DNA of 32,379 nucleotides from Fibrobacter sp. (GCA_024399035.1 JAKSID010000031.1:1-32379); one strand, 5' to 3'; shown: positions 1 to 8,216, counted from the stretch's first letter. The notes: generated by a model not told the origin, from the letters alone. Numbers and translations are program-made.

Positions 1-14
1 AGGCTTTACTTGAA

Positions 15-40
15 CACCCCAGCATAGCTGGGGGTTTTCA
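15..40 (+). terminator. Rho-independent terminator of an upstream gene outside the window
   Basis: A perfect 7-bp stem (CCCCAGC at 17-23, GCTGGGG at 27-33) with a 3-nt ATA loop is followed by GTTTTCATTTT. The polarity fits a plus-strand gene ending before the window. That gene is not visible here. Confidence 0.75.
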
Positions 41-48
41 TTTTATAC

Positions 49-77
49 AAAAAAAAGCGCCTCCCCTAAGGAAGCGC
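49..77 (-). terminator. Terminator of the GH30 gene
   Basis: On the minus strand GCGCTTCC pairs with GGAGGCGC (one G-U pair) around a 5-nt loop, followed by eight T residues (plus 49-56). It lies about 45 bases past the GH30 stop codon. Together with the terminator at 15-40 it separates two convergent transcription units. Confidence 0.85.
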
Positions 78-121
78 CTTGAGTGTTTATGGAAGATTTT
101 GAGAGAGAGAAAAATCTTGCT

Positions 122-2299
122 TTACTTGACGACAGACAGGTTAGTGACGCGACCGGCAGACTTGACCATGTATACGCCGGAGCGTTCCACAACGGAAGCG
201 GCCTTGCTGCGGAGTTCCACCTTGTTCTGTGCAGTGACGGAACCCAGGAAGGCGCCAGACATGTCATAGATGCCAAATTCAGCGGAAGCGGAAACTGCCT
301 GGAACTGAACCGGAGCAATTGCTGCTGGATTTTCGCCCGGATTTTCGCCCGGATTTTCACCCGGATTTTCTTCACCCTTTTCAGGAGTAGTCGTTGCTGT
401 AGTATCCGGTTCCGGATCAGTAGCGTCCTTGCCTTCGACGAAGGTGAAGTAGTCTACATCCATCCAGTCACCCGTGACCAGGAACTTCATCACGTGCTTA
501 CCGGCGGTAAGGGTAACGTTTCTCTGGACCTTGCCAAATTCCTCGAAATCACCTTCGGTAGCAGTCACTGTCTTGGGAACAACGATGGAATCCGTAATAG
601 CCTTATTGTCCATGAACATCTGGAAGCTTGCGGTACCGTTGCTGGAAGCTACGTAGGCAAACATGGTGTAGTCACCAGCCTTCTTCACATCCACAGTGTA
701 TTCCAGCCATTCGCCAGCCTGGTTGTAACCGATAACCTTGCCGAACTTCTTTTCGTAGATGTCAACGCCAGTATCCTTACGGTAGTCGCTGTTGCCGTGA
801 TTTTCGGAATCGTTATCATAGTAGGAAATGTTGCTGTTGCCGTTTTCATCCTTGCCGGAACCAGAAACGTCGAAGTCTTCAGCCTGGATCTTGCCAGGAA
901 TTGCCCAGGCATTGCCGCCGAAGGGTTCCTGCGGAATAACAATCTGCTTGCCAACGCCAACCAAGGTCACGATACAGTCCTTATTGGTAGCGCCGGATTC
1001 CATGGTAATGGTCACGGAGCCATTCTTGGCTTCTACTTCACCTTCGTACTTGGCATTCTTTGCTTCAGAAGTGGTGTACACGTGGAAGGACTGAACATCG
1101 GCGCCCTGCACGTTAACAGTAACGGTCTTGGACTTGCCATAGTCGCGGTTCACGAGAACAACGATAGTGGAGTCGCCATCCTTGCTCTTATAGGCAGAGG
1201 CGAAAACGTGATCTTCGGGCTTGGCAGTTGCACCAACGCGGATTGCACCGGGGCGGATAAAGCGAGCGAACTGAGAGAGAATGTAGCCGCGCTTGGAAAT
1301 CTTGCCGATTTCATTGGAGGGAATCTGCAGCTTGTTGCCAAAGTCCTTTTCCATGATCAAGCCGTAGCAACGGCGAATGTACCACCAGGTGTACTGATTG
1401 AAATTGCCCACCACCATGGCGCGATGAATTTCGTAACCCACGTCCATTGCGCGGACGGTGTCTACCTTGGAGGCATTTGCCTGGTCACCAGTGCGCATCA
1501 CGGTACGCCAGTAGTTACCACTGCCCTGGCTTTCGGTGTAGTGTTCGGTCATCCAGCGTTCCACCTTCTTCTGGTCAGCGAGAGAGTACTGGAACCAGGA
1601 ATCAGCGGTCTTTGCATCACTTGCATAGAAATGGGCACCAAGAATGTCCCAGTTCTTGAGAGCATTGGCATCGTTCAGAACGTTGTCGTAAAGCTTTTTC
1701 TGGTAGGCAAAGGATTCGGTAGAAATCACCTTGGCGCCATTCTTGCGCATCTTGTCGGCATAGCCCTTGGTGAAGTTGTAAATTTCATCGGCAGACCAGC
1801 AAGCCCATTCACCGCACCAGTCCGGTTCATTACTGATGGAAATAGCATACAGAGGAACACCCTGGTTCTTCATGTAGTCATTGAAACTATTCAGGTGATC
1901 CACATACTTCTGGTAGTTGCTAGAAGCCATGTGCTGATTTGCGCCCGCATAGGGAGAAGTCCAAGGAGTAGCATAAAGAATAAAATCGTCACCCGCATAC
2001 TTCTTGGCCCACTTGGCGGCCTGAACTTCCTTATTGAAGTCATTGGAGCTTGCGTATACCGGAATACGAAGGGTGTTAAGGCCCAGGGTACCATCGCCAG
2101 TGCCAAAGGCAATCTTCGCATCGGCTTCAGAAAGGCCGCCACCGCCCTGCCACTGATTATGAACCATGCCGCCAAAACCGCGAATTACCTGGTGTTCTTC
2201 ACCAACATTCACATTGACGGTAGAAGCGTTTGCGGAAATTCCAAAGGCGCTTGCAAGTGCGCAAGCTACACCAAGCTTTAAAAACTTGTTACCAAACAT
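122..2299 (-). CDS. Secreted GH30 (subfamily 8-like) glucuronoxylanase with CBM6 and C-terminal sorting-like domain
   Basis: Predicted secreted endo-xylanase acting on glucuronoxylan, 725 aa. Residues 1-25 form a signal peptide ending near ISANAS. The GH30 domain spans roughly 27-450: GFGG at the N-terminal barrel edge, acid/base Glu158 in SISNEPDW, nucleophile Glu252 in MTEHY, then WWYIRRCYG and ISKRGYILSQFARFIRPG, which match the glucuronate-recognising loop region of bacterial GH30_8 XynC enzymes. A CBM6 follows at about 467-624 (IQAEDFD, GEWLEYTV, GDWMDVDYF). Next is a PGEN-repeat linker (about 625-660) and a roughly 60-residue C-terminal domain (FGIYDMSGAFLGSV ... SGVYMVKSAG) resembling type IX secretion type-A sorting domains. 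AGGG sits before the ATG. The gene is monocistronic: it has its own promoter region with a palindrome upstream and a terminator. The family call is firm; glucuronate specificity is inferred from the RR loop and the sorting role from resemblance only. Confidence 0.92.
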   Translation of the reverse strand: MFGNKFLKLGVACALASAFGISANASTVNVNVGEEHQVIRGFGGMVHNQWQGGGGLSEADAKIAFGTGDGTLGLNTLRIPVYASSNDFNKEVQAAKWAKKYAGDDFILYATPWTSPYAGANQHMASSNYQKYVDHLNSFNDYMKNQGVPLYAISISNEPDWCGEWACWSADEIYNFTKGYADKMRKNGAKVISTESFAYQKKLYDNVLNDANALKNWDILGAHFYASDAKTADSWFQYSLADQKKVERWMTEHYTESQGSGNYWRTVMRTGDQANASKVDTVRAMDVGYEIHRAMVVGNFNQYTWWYIRRCYGLIMEKDFGNKLQIPSNEIGKISKRGYILSQFARFIRPGAIRVGATAKPEDHVFASAYKSKDGDSTIVVLVNRDYGKSKTVTVNVQGADVQSFHVYTTSEAKNAKYEGEVEAKNGSVTITMESGATNKDCIVTLVGVGKQIVIPQEPFGGNAWAIPGKIQAEDFDVSGSGKDENGNSNISYYDNDSENHGNSDYRKDTGVDIYEKKFGKVIGYNQAGEWLEYTVDVKKAGDYTMFAYVASSNGTASFQMFMDNKAITDSIVVPKTVTATEGDFEEFGKVQRNVTLTAGKHVMKFLVTGDWMDVDYFTFVEGKDATDPEPDTTATTTPEKGEENPGENPGENPGENPAAIAPVQFQAVSASAEFGIYDMSGAFLGSVTAQNKVELRSKAASVVERSGVYMVKSAGRVTNLSVVK
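327..374 (-). repeat. 12-bp tandem repeat encoding the PGEN linker of the GH30 enzyme
   Basis: The unit GGATTTTCGCCC (plus strand) is repeated about 3.7 times with few changes. It encodes the repeated GENP residues between the CBM6 and the C-terminal domain. Such in-frame minisatellites can change linker length by slippage. Confidence 0.85.
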
Positions 2300-2346
2300 A
2301 ATTCATCCCTACTTTTTTCTCGAGAGCACACCTATACCCTCACACC

Positions 2347-2414
2347 TATAAACTATCCTCTAAATCGGAATATTTCACCTAGGCGAATTCAGTCTTCATG
2401 GACGAATTATCCAT
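2347..2414 (-). promoter_or_regulatory. GH30 promoter region with palindromic operator
   Basis: The palindrome-like ATGGACGAATTATCCAT (2398-2414) matches 14 of 17 positions of the perfect site upstream of the GH43 gene. Its centre is 107 nt from the GH30 ATG. A TAnnTTTA-like sequence (TAGTTTATA on minus, 2355-2347) begins exactly 51 nt downstream of the centre, the same spacing as at the GH43 gene. The promoter assignment is inferred from Bacteroidota-type TAnnTTTG elements. Confidence 0.5.
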
Positions 2415-2499
2415 AACCATTTTTATAACAAAACGCCGTTTTTATTCAAATTTCGCCATTTTTGAGATTATTACAATAAAAAAAAGAAATAAGTCTTTC

Positions 2500-2531
2500 A
2501 AAAGAAGGCACCCTGGATTTCCAGGATGCCT
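2500..2531 (-). terminator. Terminator of the GH43 gene
   Basis: On minus GGCATCCTGG pairs with CCAGGGTGCC (10 bp, one G-U pair) around a 4-nt loop and is followed by TTCTTTT. It lies about 30 nt after the GH43 stop codon. On the plus strand the same arms have a mismatch, so the minus direction is the better fit. Confidence 0.85.
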
Positions 2532-2562
2532 TTTTGGATGTGTGTTTATGGAGACTTTTGTG

Positions 2563-4809
2563 CTACTTTTCTGTAGTTGCAATAAACTGCTTATTGCCAC
2601 TGCGGAGCATATAGGCGCCACGGGCAAATCCTGCTTCACGGAGAGCCTTGCCAGCGGACTGCCCCGCAAGATCCACAGTGCCCACCAACTTGCCCTGGAG
2701 ACTAAACACCTTGAATTCCTGGGTAGCAACGGCGTTGAACTTGACAGAAGCGATAGATGAAGTTTCCTTTTCGCCCAGCGGATTATCGTCCTTAGCGTTT
2801 TCACCCTTCACGAAATTGATGTAGTCAATATCGAACCAGTCGCCAGTTGCAGTGAAGCGCAGAACGTGTTCACCCTTGGTAAGCTTCACATTGGCGCTGA
2901 CCTTTCCGTAGTCATCGAAATTCTGGGCAGTATCGCCTTCAGCCTTCACAGCCTTGGGAACGTCCATTTCAGCGATGACCTTTTCATCTACAGAGAGGCT
3001 GAAGCTAGAGCCGCCATCAGAAGCAACTGCGGCGAACACAGTGTAGTCACCATCTTCGGCAACGTTCACGGTGTATTCCAGCCATTCATCCTTCTGGATA
3101 TAGCCCACGACAACACGGTTGTTGGACTTCTTGTACAAATCTACGGAGGGAGCGTCATCCTTACGGTAGTCGCTGTCGCCGCGATTTTCGGAATCCTGAT
3201 CGTAGAAGCTCTTGAGATCACTACCGCGGCCAGTGCCCGGAACGTCAAAGTCTTCTGCCTGAATGGTACCAGGAATTGCCCACGGGGTATTGGTTGCGTT
3301 GAAAGCCTTCTGCGGTTCCGGAGGAGTAGTGCCACTACCTTCAAAGCCCCAGGCCTTTATAGCCATGGTAGAATCCTGGGAACCCTTGAACACCATGAAC
3401 ACGTAATCAACAATACCAGAAAGGCCGTCGACTTCGCACTTGTTTTCAGCATAGGTGTTCTTGGAGCCAGTATTCTTAAGAGTACAGGTACCAGCCAAGG
3501 CGCCAGTTGCAGACCCCTTGTGGATTTCAATCTTGTTGTTGTCGGCAGTGCTTGCGGCTTCAACAGTAAAGCCTGTTGCTCCCTTACCGAAATCAACGCC
3601 ACTTACGCGGATCCAGGATTCCTTGGTAGAAAGAGGCAGCAAAATGGAGGACGCAACCTTACCCGGAGCCCAGTCGGAACGGCTACGAACGCCCCTCTGC
3701 TTGGAGCTGGTCAAAGCCGGATACCAGTCATACGGATCGAAGTTTTCAATCTGTTCCGGGCCTTCCTTAGTAAAGGTCAGGCTCTTCATGGTGCCGTCAG
3801 CATTGTAGTAGAATTCGTCAATACTTACGCTACGGTGATATGCCGGGTTCGGGTTGGGCATGCCATCTTCGGCAGGAATTTTTTCCAGGCCATCGTAACC
3901 ATTGGAAATACGGCGATCATGATAGGTCACATACCAATGGCCCTTGAATTCAGCAATACCGTGGTGGTTATTGTTGTTGGCATTGATATTCTGGCCACCA
4001 ATATTGGGGTTACCCATAAAAATGCCTGTATAGGTGTAAGGACCGGTGGGGTTCTTGGACATACCGTAGGCAATACGCAAGTCCGCAGTACTGTAAGACA
4101 GGTAATAATTGTCCTTGTACTTATGGATATAGGAGGCTTCCATAGCCTTGGGGCCACCAATCTTCAATTCCACCTTGGTATTGGGGTTATAGCTCTTCAT
4201 ATCCTTGTCGAGCTTGTAGATATTGAAGATGTTATTGTCGTTGTCGCGAGCCGGACGCTGATCACTACTACCACCACCAAAGGTAAAGTAGCCGTCACCG
4301 TTGTCATCGTAGAAGATCGCGGGGTCGAAGCACCATCCAATATTATCACAACCGGAAATGGCTCCGCCACCCCAACCAATCAAGCGCTTGCCGCCAGAAA
4401 GAGGGTTGGTCCACGGGCCGGCAAGACTGTCGGCACCAATCAGAACAATGCCGCCGCCACCGCCATCGGGGAATACGATATAAAGTCTGCCATCGTTAGG
4501 ATTCTTGGCAATACCAGATGCCCAGATAGCGCCCACGCCATCAACCTTACGGGCGTCATAAATAATACCGAAGTCCGTCCAGTTCTGCATATCCTTGGAA
4601 CGGAAACCGTAAAGAGCCTTGATTTCATAGCCATTGGAATTGTACGGAGCCGGATCATCGGAGTCAGTGATGATGTAGAAATACTCATCATCTGCGGCAG
4701 CCGCAGGGTCAGCCAGATAATGATAAGTAGAAATCGGATTGTAAGCCAAGCCAAAGGTGGCCAGACCCGCAACAAACGTCGCTCCGAGAACTTTCTTAAA
4801 AAGATTCAT
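2563..4809 (-). CDS. Secreted GH43 arabinofuranosidase/xylosidase-type enzyme with two carbohydrate-binding modules
   Basis: Predicted secreted exo- or debranching enzyme on arabinoxylan, 748 aa. The start is the ATG at 4809, because AAGGAG lies 5 nt before it; an in-frame GTG two codons upstream overlaps the ribosome site. The signal peptide ends near residue 22. The five-bladed GH43 domain (about 24-375) shows general base Asp34 (YLADPAAA), modulator Asp162 (CFDPAIFYDDNGDG) and general acid Glu224 (KAMEASYIHKY), plus the HHG active-site histidines near 282. A CBM6-like beta domain (about 380-490) typical of GH43-CBM6 enzymes follows. After it come a clear second CBM6 (about 511-668), whose AWAIPG-IQAEDFD start is nearly identical to that in the GH30 neighbour, and a C-terminal sorting-like domain. 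The exact substrate (arabinosyl versus xylosyl) cannot be read from sequence alone. Confidence 0.9.
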   Translation of the reverse strand: MNLFKKVLGATFVAGLATFGLAYNPISTYHYLADPAAAADDEYFYIITDSDDPAPYNSNGYEIKALYGFRSKDMQNWTDFGIIYDARKVDGVGAIWASGIAKNPNDGRLYIVFPDGGGGGIVLIGADSLAGPWTNPLSGGKRLIGWGGGAISGCDNIGWCFDPAIFYDDNGDGYFTFGGGSSDQRPARDNDNNIFNIYKLDKDMKSYNPNTKVELKIGGPKAMEASYIHKYKDNYYLSYSTADLRIAYGMSKNPTGPYTYTGIFMGNPNIGGQNINANNNNHHGIAEFKGHWYVTYHDRRISNGYDGLEKIPAEDGMPNPNPAYHRSVSIDEFYYNADGTMKSLTFTKEGPEQIENFDPYDWYPALTSSKQRGVRSRSDWAPGKVASSILLPLSTKESWIRVSGVDFGKGATGFTVEAASTADNNKIEIHKGSATGALAGTCTLKNTGSKNTYAENKCEVDGLSGIVDYVFMVFKGSQDSTMAIKAWGFEGSGTTPPEPQKAFNATNTPWAIPGTIQAEDFDVPGTGRGSDLKSFYDQDSENRGDSDYRKDDAPSVDLYKKSNNRVVVGYIQKDEWLEYTVNVAEDGDYTVFAAVASDGGSSFSLSVDEKVIAEMDVPKAVKAEGDTAQNFDDYGKVSANVKLTKGEHVLRFTATGDWFDIDYINFVKGENAKDDNPLGEKETSSIASVKFNAVATQEFKVFSLQGKLVGTVDLAGQSAGKALREAGFARGAYMLRSGNKQFIATTEK

Positions 4810-4854
4810 AGTCACTCCTTAAGGCAAACCATACACCCAGCCTTAATCTTAATC

Positions 4855-4925
4855 CTAAAGATATCTTGAAAAGAATGACTTTTTTTACTTTCAAGAACAT
4901 ATTCTATGGACAAGTTGTCCATAGA
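4855..4925 (-). promoter_or_regulatory. GH43 promoter region with perfect palindromic operator
   Basis: An 11-bp-arm perfect palindrome with a single central G occupies 4903-4925 (core ATGGACAAGTTGTCCAT, 4906-4922), centred 105 nt from the GH43 ATG. TATCTTTAG on minus starts at 4863, 51 nt from the centre. A second inverted repeat, TCTTGAAA-N17-TTTCAAGA (4864-4871 and 4889-4896), lies between them. A dimeric regulator is implied; the neighbouring TIGR02147 protein is the obvious candidate. Confidence 0.6.
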
Positions 4926-4942
4926 TACTGCAAAAATGTGGA

Positions 4943-4974
4943 CAAAAAAAAGCCCTCCCCGAAAGGGAAGGGCT
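4943..4974 (-). terminator. Terminator of the regulator-lipoprotein operon
   Basis: On minus AGCCCTTCCC and GGGGAGGGCT form a 10-bp stem (one mismatch or wobble) with a TTTC loop, followed by eight T residues. It lies 26 nt past the lipoprotein stop codon. Confidence 0.88.
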
Positions 4975-5000
4975 TTGCAATTTCACATTTGGAACGGCGA

Positions 5001-6263
5001 TTATTCCAGTCCCTTGACACCGAAGATTTCAACGTCGTCAATCCAGACCTCGAAATCACCAGTGTGAGTACGACCAGCAAAGATACCGAAGCTGTTGATA
5101 TGGTCCTTCACCTTGTCCCAGCCCAAGTTACCACCGGTCTTGTTGGAATCCGCAGGCTGGAAGTTCTTAGGCGTTACAACGATTTTGTTCCATTCGTCGG
5201 TAATGCCCACATGGGCCCACGCCTTACCAGATTCGTAACCCGAGGCGCTATCAGCATGAACATCAAAGGAAACGCTGACCCACATGGAATCGCCTTCAGG
5301 GTTGCTTCCCTTGGCATAGAGAACCACGGAATCCAGGTCGCTGAAGTCGTGGTACTTGGCAAAGTTACGTCCCATCATGGTCCAGGTGTACAGAGAGTCG
5401 GTATGGCATTCCATATGGGCAACCAGGCCGTACTTACCACCACCAGCGACCGCATTGAGCTTCATCTTTGAGAATCTAGAGTAGGAAGTATACCAGCCGT
5501 AGGTACTGTCCTCGAAATCAGAAAGCATGATATACGGCAAGGTGTCCTTCACCACTTCCTTGCGGTAGCCGATCATCACGTCTTCCTTAGTCTCGTCGGA
5601 CTTCACGGTAACACTCGTAACACCGAAGGCCTGGAAGCTTTCGTAAGTATCCGTTTCACCATCTTCGTTGATGTAATCGGAAGTGGAGTAGGTAAAGCCA
5701 ACAGCCTTGAAGTTACCAGCCGGCAAGTCTTCGAACTCGAAGTTGCCCAGGGAGTCGGTTTCGACCACGTAGTCAAGACCACGGATACCCACCTTCACAG
5801 AATTCAAGCCTGCAGGCATCACAACCTGGCCTGTCATGGAGCCAGACTTATCCATGTCCACATCAAGAGAATCGCATTTTGTCGGAGAGACATCAAAACG
5901 GGCAAAGCCCTTGTTTTTCTTGCCTTCGACTTCTACAGCATACTTGCCAGACTTCAGCTTGGGAACGTTCAACCGGCCCTGCTCGTCCGTCCTGCCATTG
6001 TAGATGCCTGCTACAGAATCCTTAAAATCAGTTTCGTCGACGCCATCAATATTAGAAGTACCAGCCAGGTAATCTGCGGGACGCACCTTAACCAAGGCGC
6101 GTGCAGCCGGAGAACCGTCAGCCAGCTGGACACTCAGCGCTACGGAATTTTCCGTCTCAAAGGATCCGGATGCCTGACCGCGACCATCGATCAGACCACA
6201 GCCTGTAAGGAGCGTGCAAACGCCCACGGCCGCCAGACCAATATGACACACCCTAAACTTCAT
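5001..6263 (-). CDS. Lipoprotein with regulatory-like beta repeats and a C-terminal CBM11/CIA30-like jelly-roll domain
   Basis: A 420-aa predicted lipoprotein: basic N-terminus, hydrophobic segment and lipobox LLTGC with Cys22. Residues about 38-125 and 140-235 look like carboxypeptidase-regulatory/SpaA-type beta sandwiches (QLADGSPAARALVKV; GLDYVVETDSLGNFEFEDLPAGNFK). Residues about 265-420 (MLSDFEDSTYGWYT ... GDFEVWIDDVEIFG) have the pattern of galactose-binding jelly rolls of the CBM11/CIA30 type, suggesting glycan binding at the cell surface. The ATG directly abuts the TAA of the upstream regulator gene, and the ribosome site AAGGGAG lies inside that gene, so the pair is translationally coupled. 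The domain families are judged by pattern only; function is unknown but probably tied to polysaccharide sensing or adhesion. Confidence 0.7.
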   Translation of the reverse strand: MKFRVCHIGLAAVGVCTLLTGCGLIDGRGQASGSFETENSVALSVQLADGSPAARALVKVRPADYLAGTSNIDGVDETDFKDSVAGIYNGRTDEQGRLNVPKLKSGKYAVEVEGKKNKGFARFDVSPTKCDSLDVDMDKSGSMTGQVVMPAGLNSVKVGIRGLDYVVETDSLGNFEFEDLPAGNFKAVGFTYSTSDYINEDGETDTYESFQAFGVTSVTVKSDETKEDVMIGYRKEVVKDTLPYIMLSDFEDSTYGWYTSYSRFSKMKLNAVAGGGKYGLVAHMECHTDSLYTWTMMGRNFAKYHDFSDLDSVVLYAKGSNPEGDSMWVSVSFDVHADSASGYESGKAWAHVGITDEWNKIVVTPKNFQPADSNKTGGNLGWDKVKDHINSFGIFAGRTHTGDFEVWIDDVEIFGVKGLE

Positions 6264-7124
6264 TTAAACTCCCTTTGTTCCATCCACCGTTTCCTTAGCA
6301 GAAGCTACCCCACCCTTGCGGGCTACAGGATAGAATGCCATAGAAAGCTGCATTACACGGTCGGGGTTCTTAGAACTGTCAACGCGTTTCTGTACCAAAC
6401 GTCTGAATTCGCGCAACATGTCACCCAGGTCGTCAAAGCAAGCTTGATCAACGGATAAGGTAAGTGTAGAAATATTTCTTTCGTCCACAGGGACATTTTC
6501 AAGAGAATCGCTAGCCAAAGCGAGCACTTGCTTCTGGAATTTGCGTACAGCAACCTTCTTTTCAGGGCCACCCGCAGTCAAATGTGCATCCGTCAGAGCC
6601 AGACGGCCCGAAGCCATCTTCTTGACGAGACCCACGTCCATAAGGGTGTCAATAGCTTCCTGAGCCTGGGCTTCGGTAATCGGTGGGCAGATATCGTGAG
6701 CGATCTGCTTAAGATTCACCACGCCGCCATTCAGTTCCAGGTAGGCACGGACTGCCGGGATCCACCAGTTTTCCAGTACCTTCAGTTCTGCAGCCTGGAG
6801 GCTATGACGTTCAACATCTCTCAGAGAGAGAGCCTTGGCAATAAGTTCTTCACGTTTTGCCTTGTCCTTTGTGACAGAGGCGGTGTAAAGCAGGTCGAAG
6901 TACTCGGCTTCGCGACCAGCCAAATTCAAGATTTCCTTGGCGGAGGCCAGGGCATGAGCAGGCAGATGCTGCTTCTTCTGCAGAACGCGATACAAGTAGC
7001 TGGAATCCAATCCCAGCTTGTCACCCATCATACGATAACTATAGAAGGGCATCTCGGCCTTCTTGCGATCGTAGTAAGACTTCAGGAAGTCGCGGTAATC
7101 TGCAATGTCAGAAAAAGTAACCAT
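6264..7124 (-). CDS. TIGR02147-family (DUF4423) transcriptional regulator
   Basis: A 286-aa protein matching the TIGR02147 family described from Fibrobacter succinogenes paralogues. The N-terminus DYRDFLKSYYDRKKAEMPFYSYRMMGDKLGLDSSYLYRVL is characteristic and contains a helix-turn-helix-like segment (about 27-60). A winged-helix-like region (about 125-180) and a C-terminal conserved block (ERNISTLTLSVDQACFDDLGDMLREFRRLVQ) follow. It is first in an operon with the lipoprotein. A palindrome shared with both glycoside hydrolase promoters lies upstream of its own start, so autoregulation and control of the GH30 and GH43 genes are inferred. No Shine-Dalgarno is evident; a TAAATTTG sequence begins 19 nt before the ATG. 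The family is confident; the target assignment is a hypothesis. Confidence 0.85.
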   Translation of the reverse strand: MVTFSDIADYRDFLKSYYDRKKAEMPFYSYRMMGDKLGLDSSYLYRVLQKKQHLPAHALASAKEILNLAGREAEYFDLLYTASVTKDKAKREELIAKALSLRDVERHSLQAAELKVLENWWIPAVRAYLELNGGVVNLKQIAHDICPPITEAQAQEAIDTLMDVGLVKKMASGRLALTDAHLTAGGPEKKVAVRKFQKQVLALASDSLENVPVDERNISTLTLSVDQACFDDLGDMLREFRRLVQKRVDSSKNPDRVMQLSMAFYPVARKGGVASAKETVDGTKGV

Positions 7125-7135
7125 ATTTATTTACC

Positions 7136-7215
7136 CAAATTTAACATCTATAAGATAGACATTGGGTTAACAAAAAGAAACCTTTTAGGAAAATCGCCAT
7201 GGACAAGTTGTCCAA
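7136..7215 (-). promoter_or_regulatory. Promoter and operator of the TIGR02147 regulator gene
   Basis: TGGACAAGTTGTCCA (7200-7214) is a perfect 7+1+7 palindrome, and its 17-bp extension matches the GH43 site at 16 of 17 positions. Its centre is 83 nt from the regulator ATG. TAAATTTG (minus, 7143-7136) fits the TAnnTTTG element known in Bacteroidota, but no TTG element sits at the matching distance. Confidence 0.5.
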
Positions 7216-7274
7216 AACGTTCGTGACTGCAATCACAAACGGGTGTTTTCGTCCCAAAAACGGCAATTTCGGGT

Positions 7275-8216
7275 TTATTCGGCAACGTGACCTGAAGTGT
7301 ATGCCTGCAGATATTCTTCCAATTCGCGAATATAAATTCGGCAAATGGTGCTGAGCATGAAATTTTTCTTGGTGATGTAGCCGATTTCCATGGTACGGTC
7401 GTCTTCGCCCTTGGCATCCTTGAAAGGAACTGCCACATAGTCGGAGCCGTTGATTTCTTCGCTAATGATACCGGAGCAAAGGGTGTAGCCGTTAAGGCCC
7501 ACCATCAAGTTCAGCATCGTAGCGCGGTCATTTGCCTTAATGGTCTTGTGGTATTCATTGGTACTCAGGATTTCTTCGGCAAAGTAGTAGTTGCCGCTTT
7601 CGCTCTGTTCAAAGGAAAGGCAGGGATACTGGGAAAGATCTTCCAGGTTCACAGACTTCTTGCTTGCCAGGGGATGGTTTTTCCACATGTAGGCAAAGGC
7701 GTGGCAGTCAATAAGCTTATGGAATTCCAGGTCGTGTTCCTTGAGCAAGTAGTTAATATACTTGCGGTTGAAATCGCTCAGGTACAGAATGCCGATTTCG
7801 CTGCGAAGGCCCGTCACATCGTCGATTACGTCCTTGGTCTTGGTTTCGCGGAGGGCGAATTCGTAGTCATCGATGTTGAACTTCTTGACCATTTCCACAA
7901 AGGACTTGACGGCAAAGGAATAGTGCTGGGTAGAGACAGCAAACTTCTTCTTTTTCTGTTCTTCCTTGCTGTAGCGTTCCTGGATGGTTTCGTAATGATG
8001 GTAAAGCTCGTTGGCATGGGCAATGAATTCTTCGCCCTCGGGAGTAAGCGTTACACCGCGGCTGGAGCGGTTGAAAATCATAATACCGATTTCATCTTCC
8101 AGGTCATGGATTGCAGCGGTCAGAGACGGCTGAGAAATAAACAGAGCTTCGGCGGCCTTGTTAAAAGAGCCTACTTTTGCGATGCCAATGGCGTAACGAA
8201 GTTGTTGAAGGGTCAT
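7275..8216 (-). CDS. LysR-family transcriptional regulator
   Basis: A 313-aa protein with a typical LysR N-terminus: MTLQQLRYAIGIAKVGSFNKAAEALFISQPSLT winged helix-turn-helix (about 1-60), linker helix to about 90, then a two-lobed periplasmic-binding-like effector domain (about 92-300). GGAGG sits just before the ATG. Effector and targets are not apparent. The cysteines (DCHAFAY, YPCLSF, LCSG) do not form the OxyR redox pair. The next gene upstream on the same strand encodes a sodium/solute symporter, but a 149-nt gap with LysR-type boxes separates them, so the LysR gene probably has its own autoregulated promoter. Confidence 0.92.
   Translation of the reverse strand: MTLQQLRYAIGIAKVGSFNKAAEALFISQPSLTAAIHDLEDEIGIMIFNRSSRGVTLTPEGEEFIAHANELYHHYETIQERYSKEEQKKKKFAVSTQHYSFAVKSFVEMVKKFNIDDYEFALRETKTKDVIDDVTGLRSEIGILYLSDFNRKYINYLLKEHDLEFHKLIDCHAFAYMWKNHPLASKKSVNLEDLSQYPCLSFEQSESGNYYFAEEILSTNEYHKTIKANDRATMLNLMVGLNGYTLCSGIISEEINGSDYVAVPFKDAKGEDDRTMEIGYITKKNFMLSTICRIYIRELEEYLQAYTSGHVAE

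Noticed and set aside
327..374. Short regular repeats as a CRISPR array
   Set aside because: The units are 12 bp, contiguous with no spacers, and encode an in-frame protein linker.
83..2281. A 732-codon open frame on plus, opposite the GH30 gene
   Set aside because: It is the mirror of a strongly biased coding strand. The minus frame carries signal peptide, GH30 and CBM6 motifs, a ribosome site and a terminator; the plus frame has no recognisable motif.
4813..4815. GTG as start of the GH43 protein
   Set aside because: It overlaps the AAGGAG ribosome site; the ATG at 4809 has proper spacing.
2866..4869. A 667-codon open frame on plus, opposite the GH43 gene
   Set aside because: Same reason: the real gene with catalytic residues is on minus. 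The long antisense frame reflects codon bias.
7275..8216. LysR protein as OxyR, because of the CTAT/ATAG boxes
   Set aside because: The redox cysteine pair and its spacing are not present.
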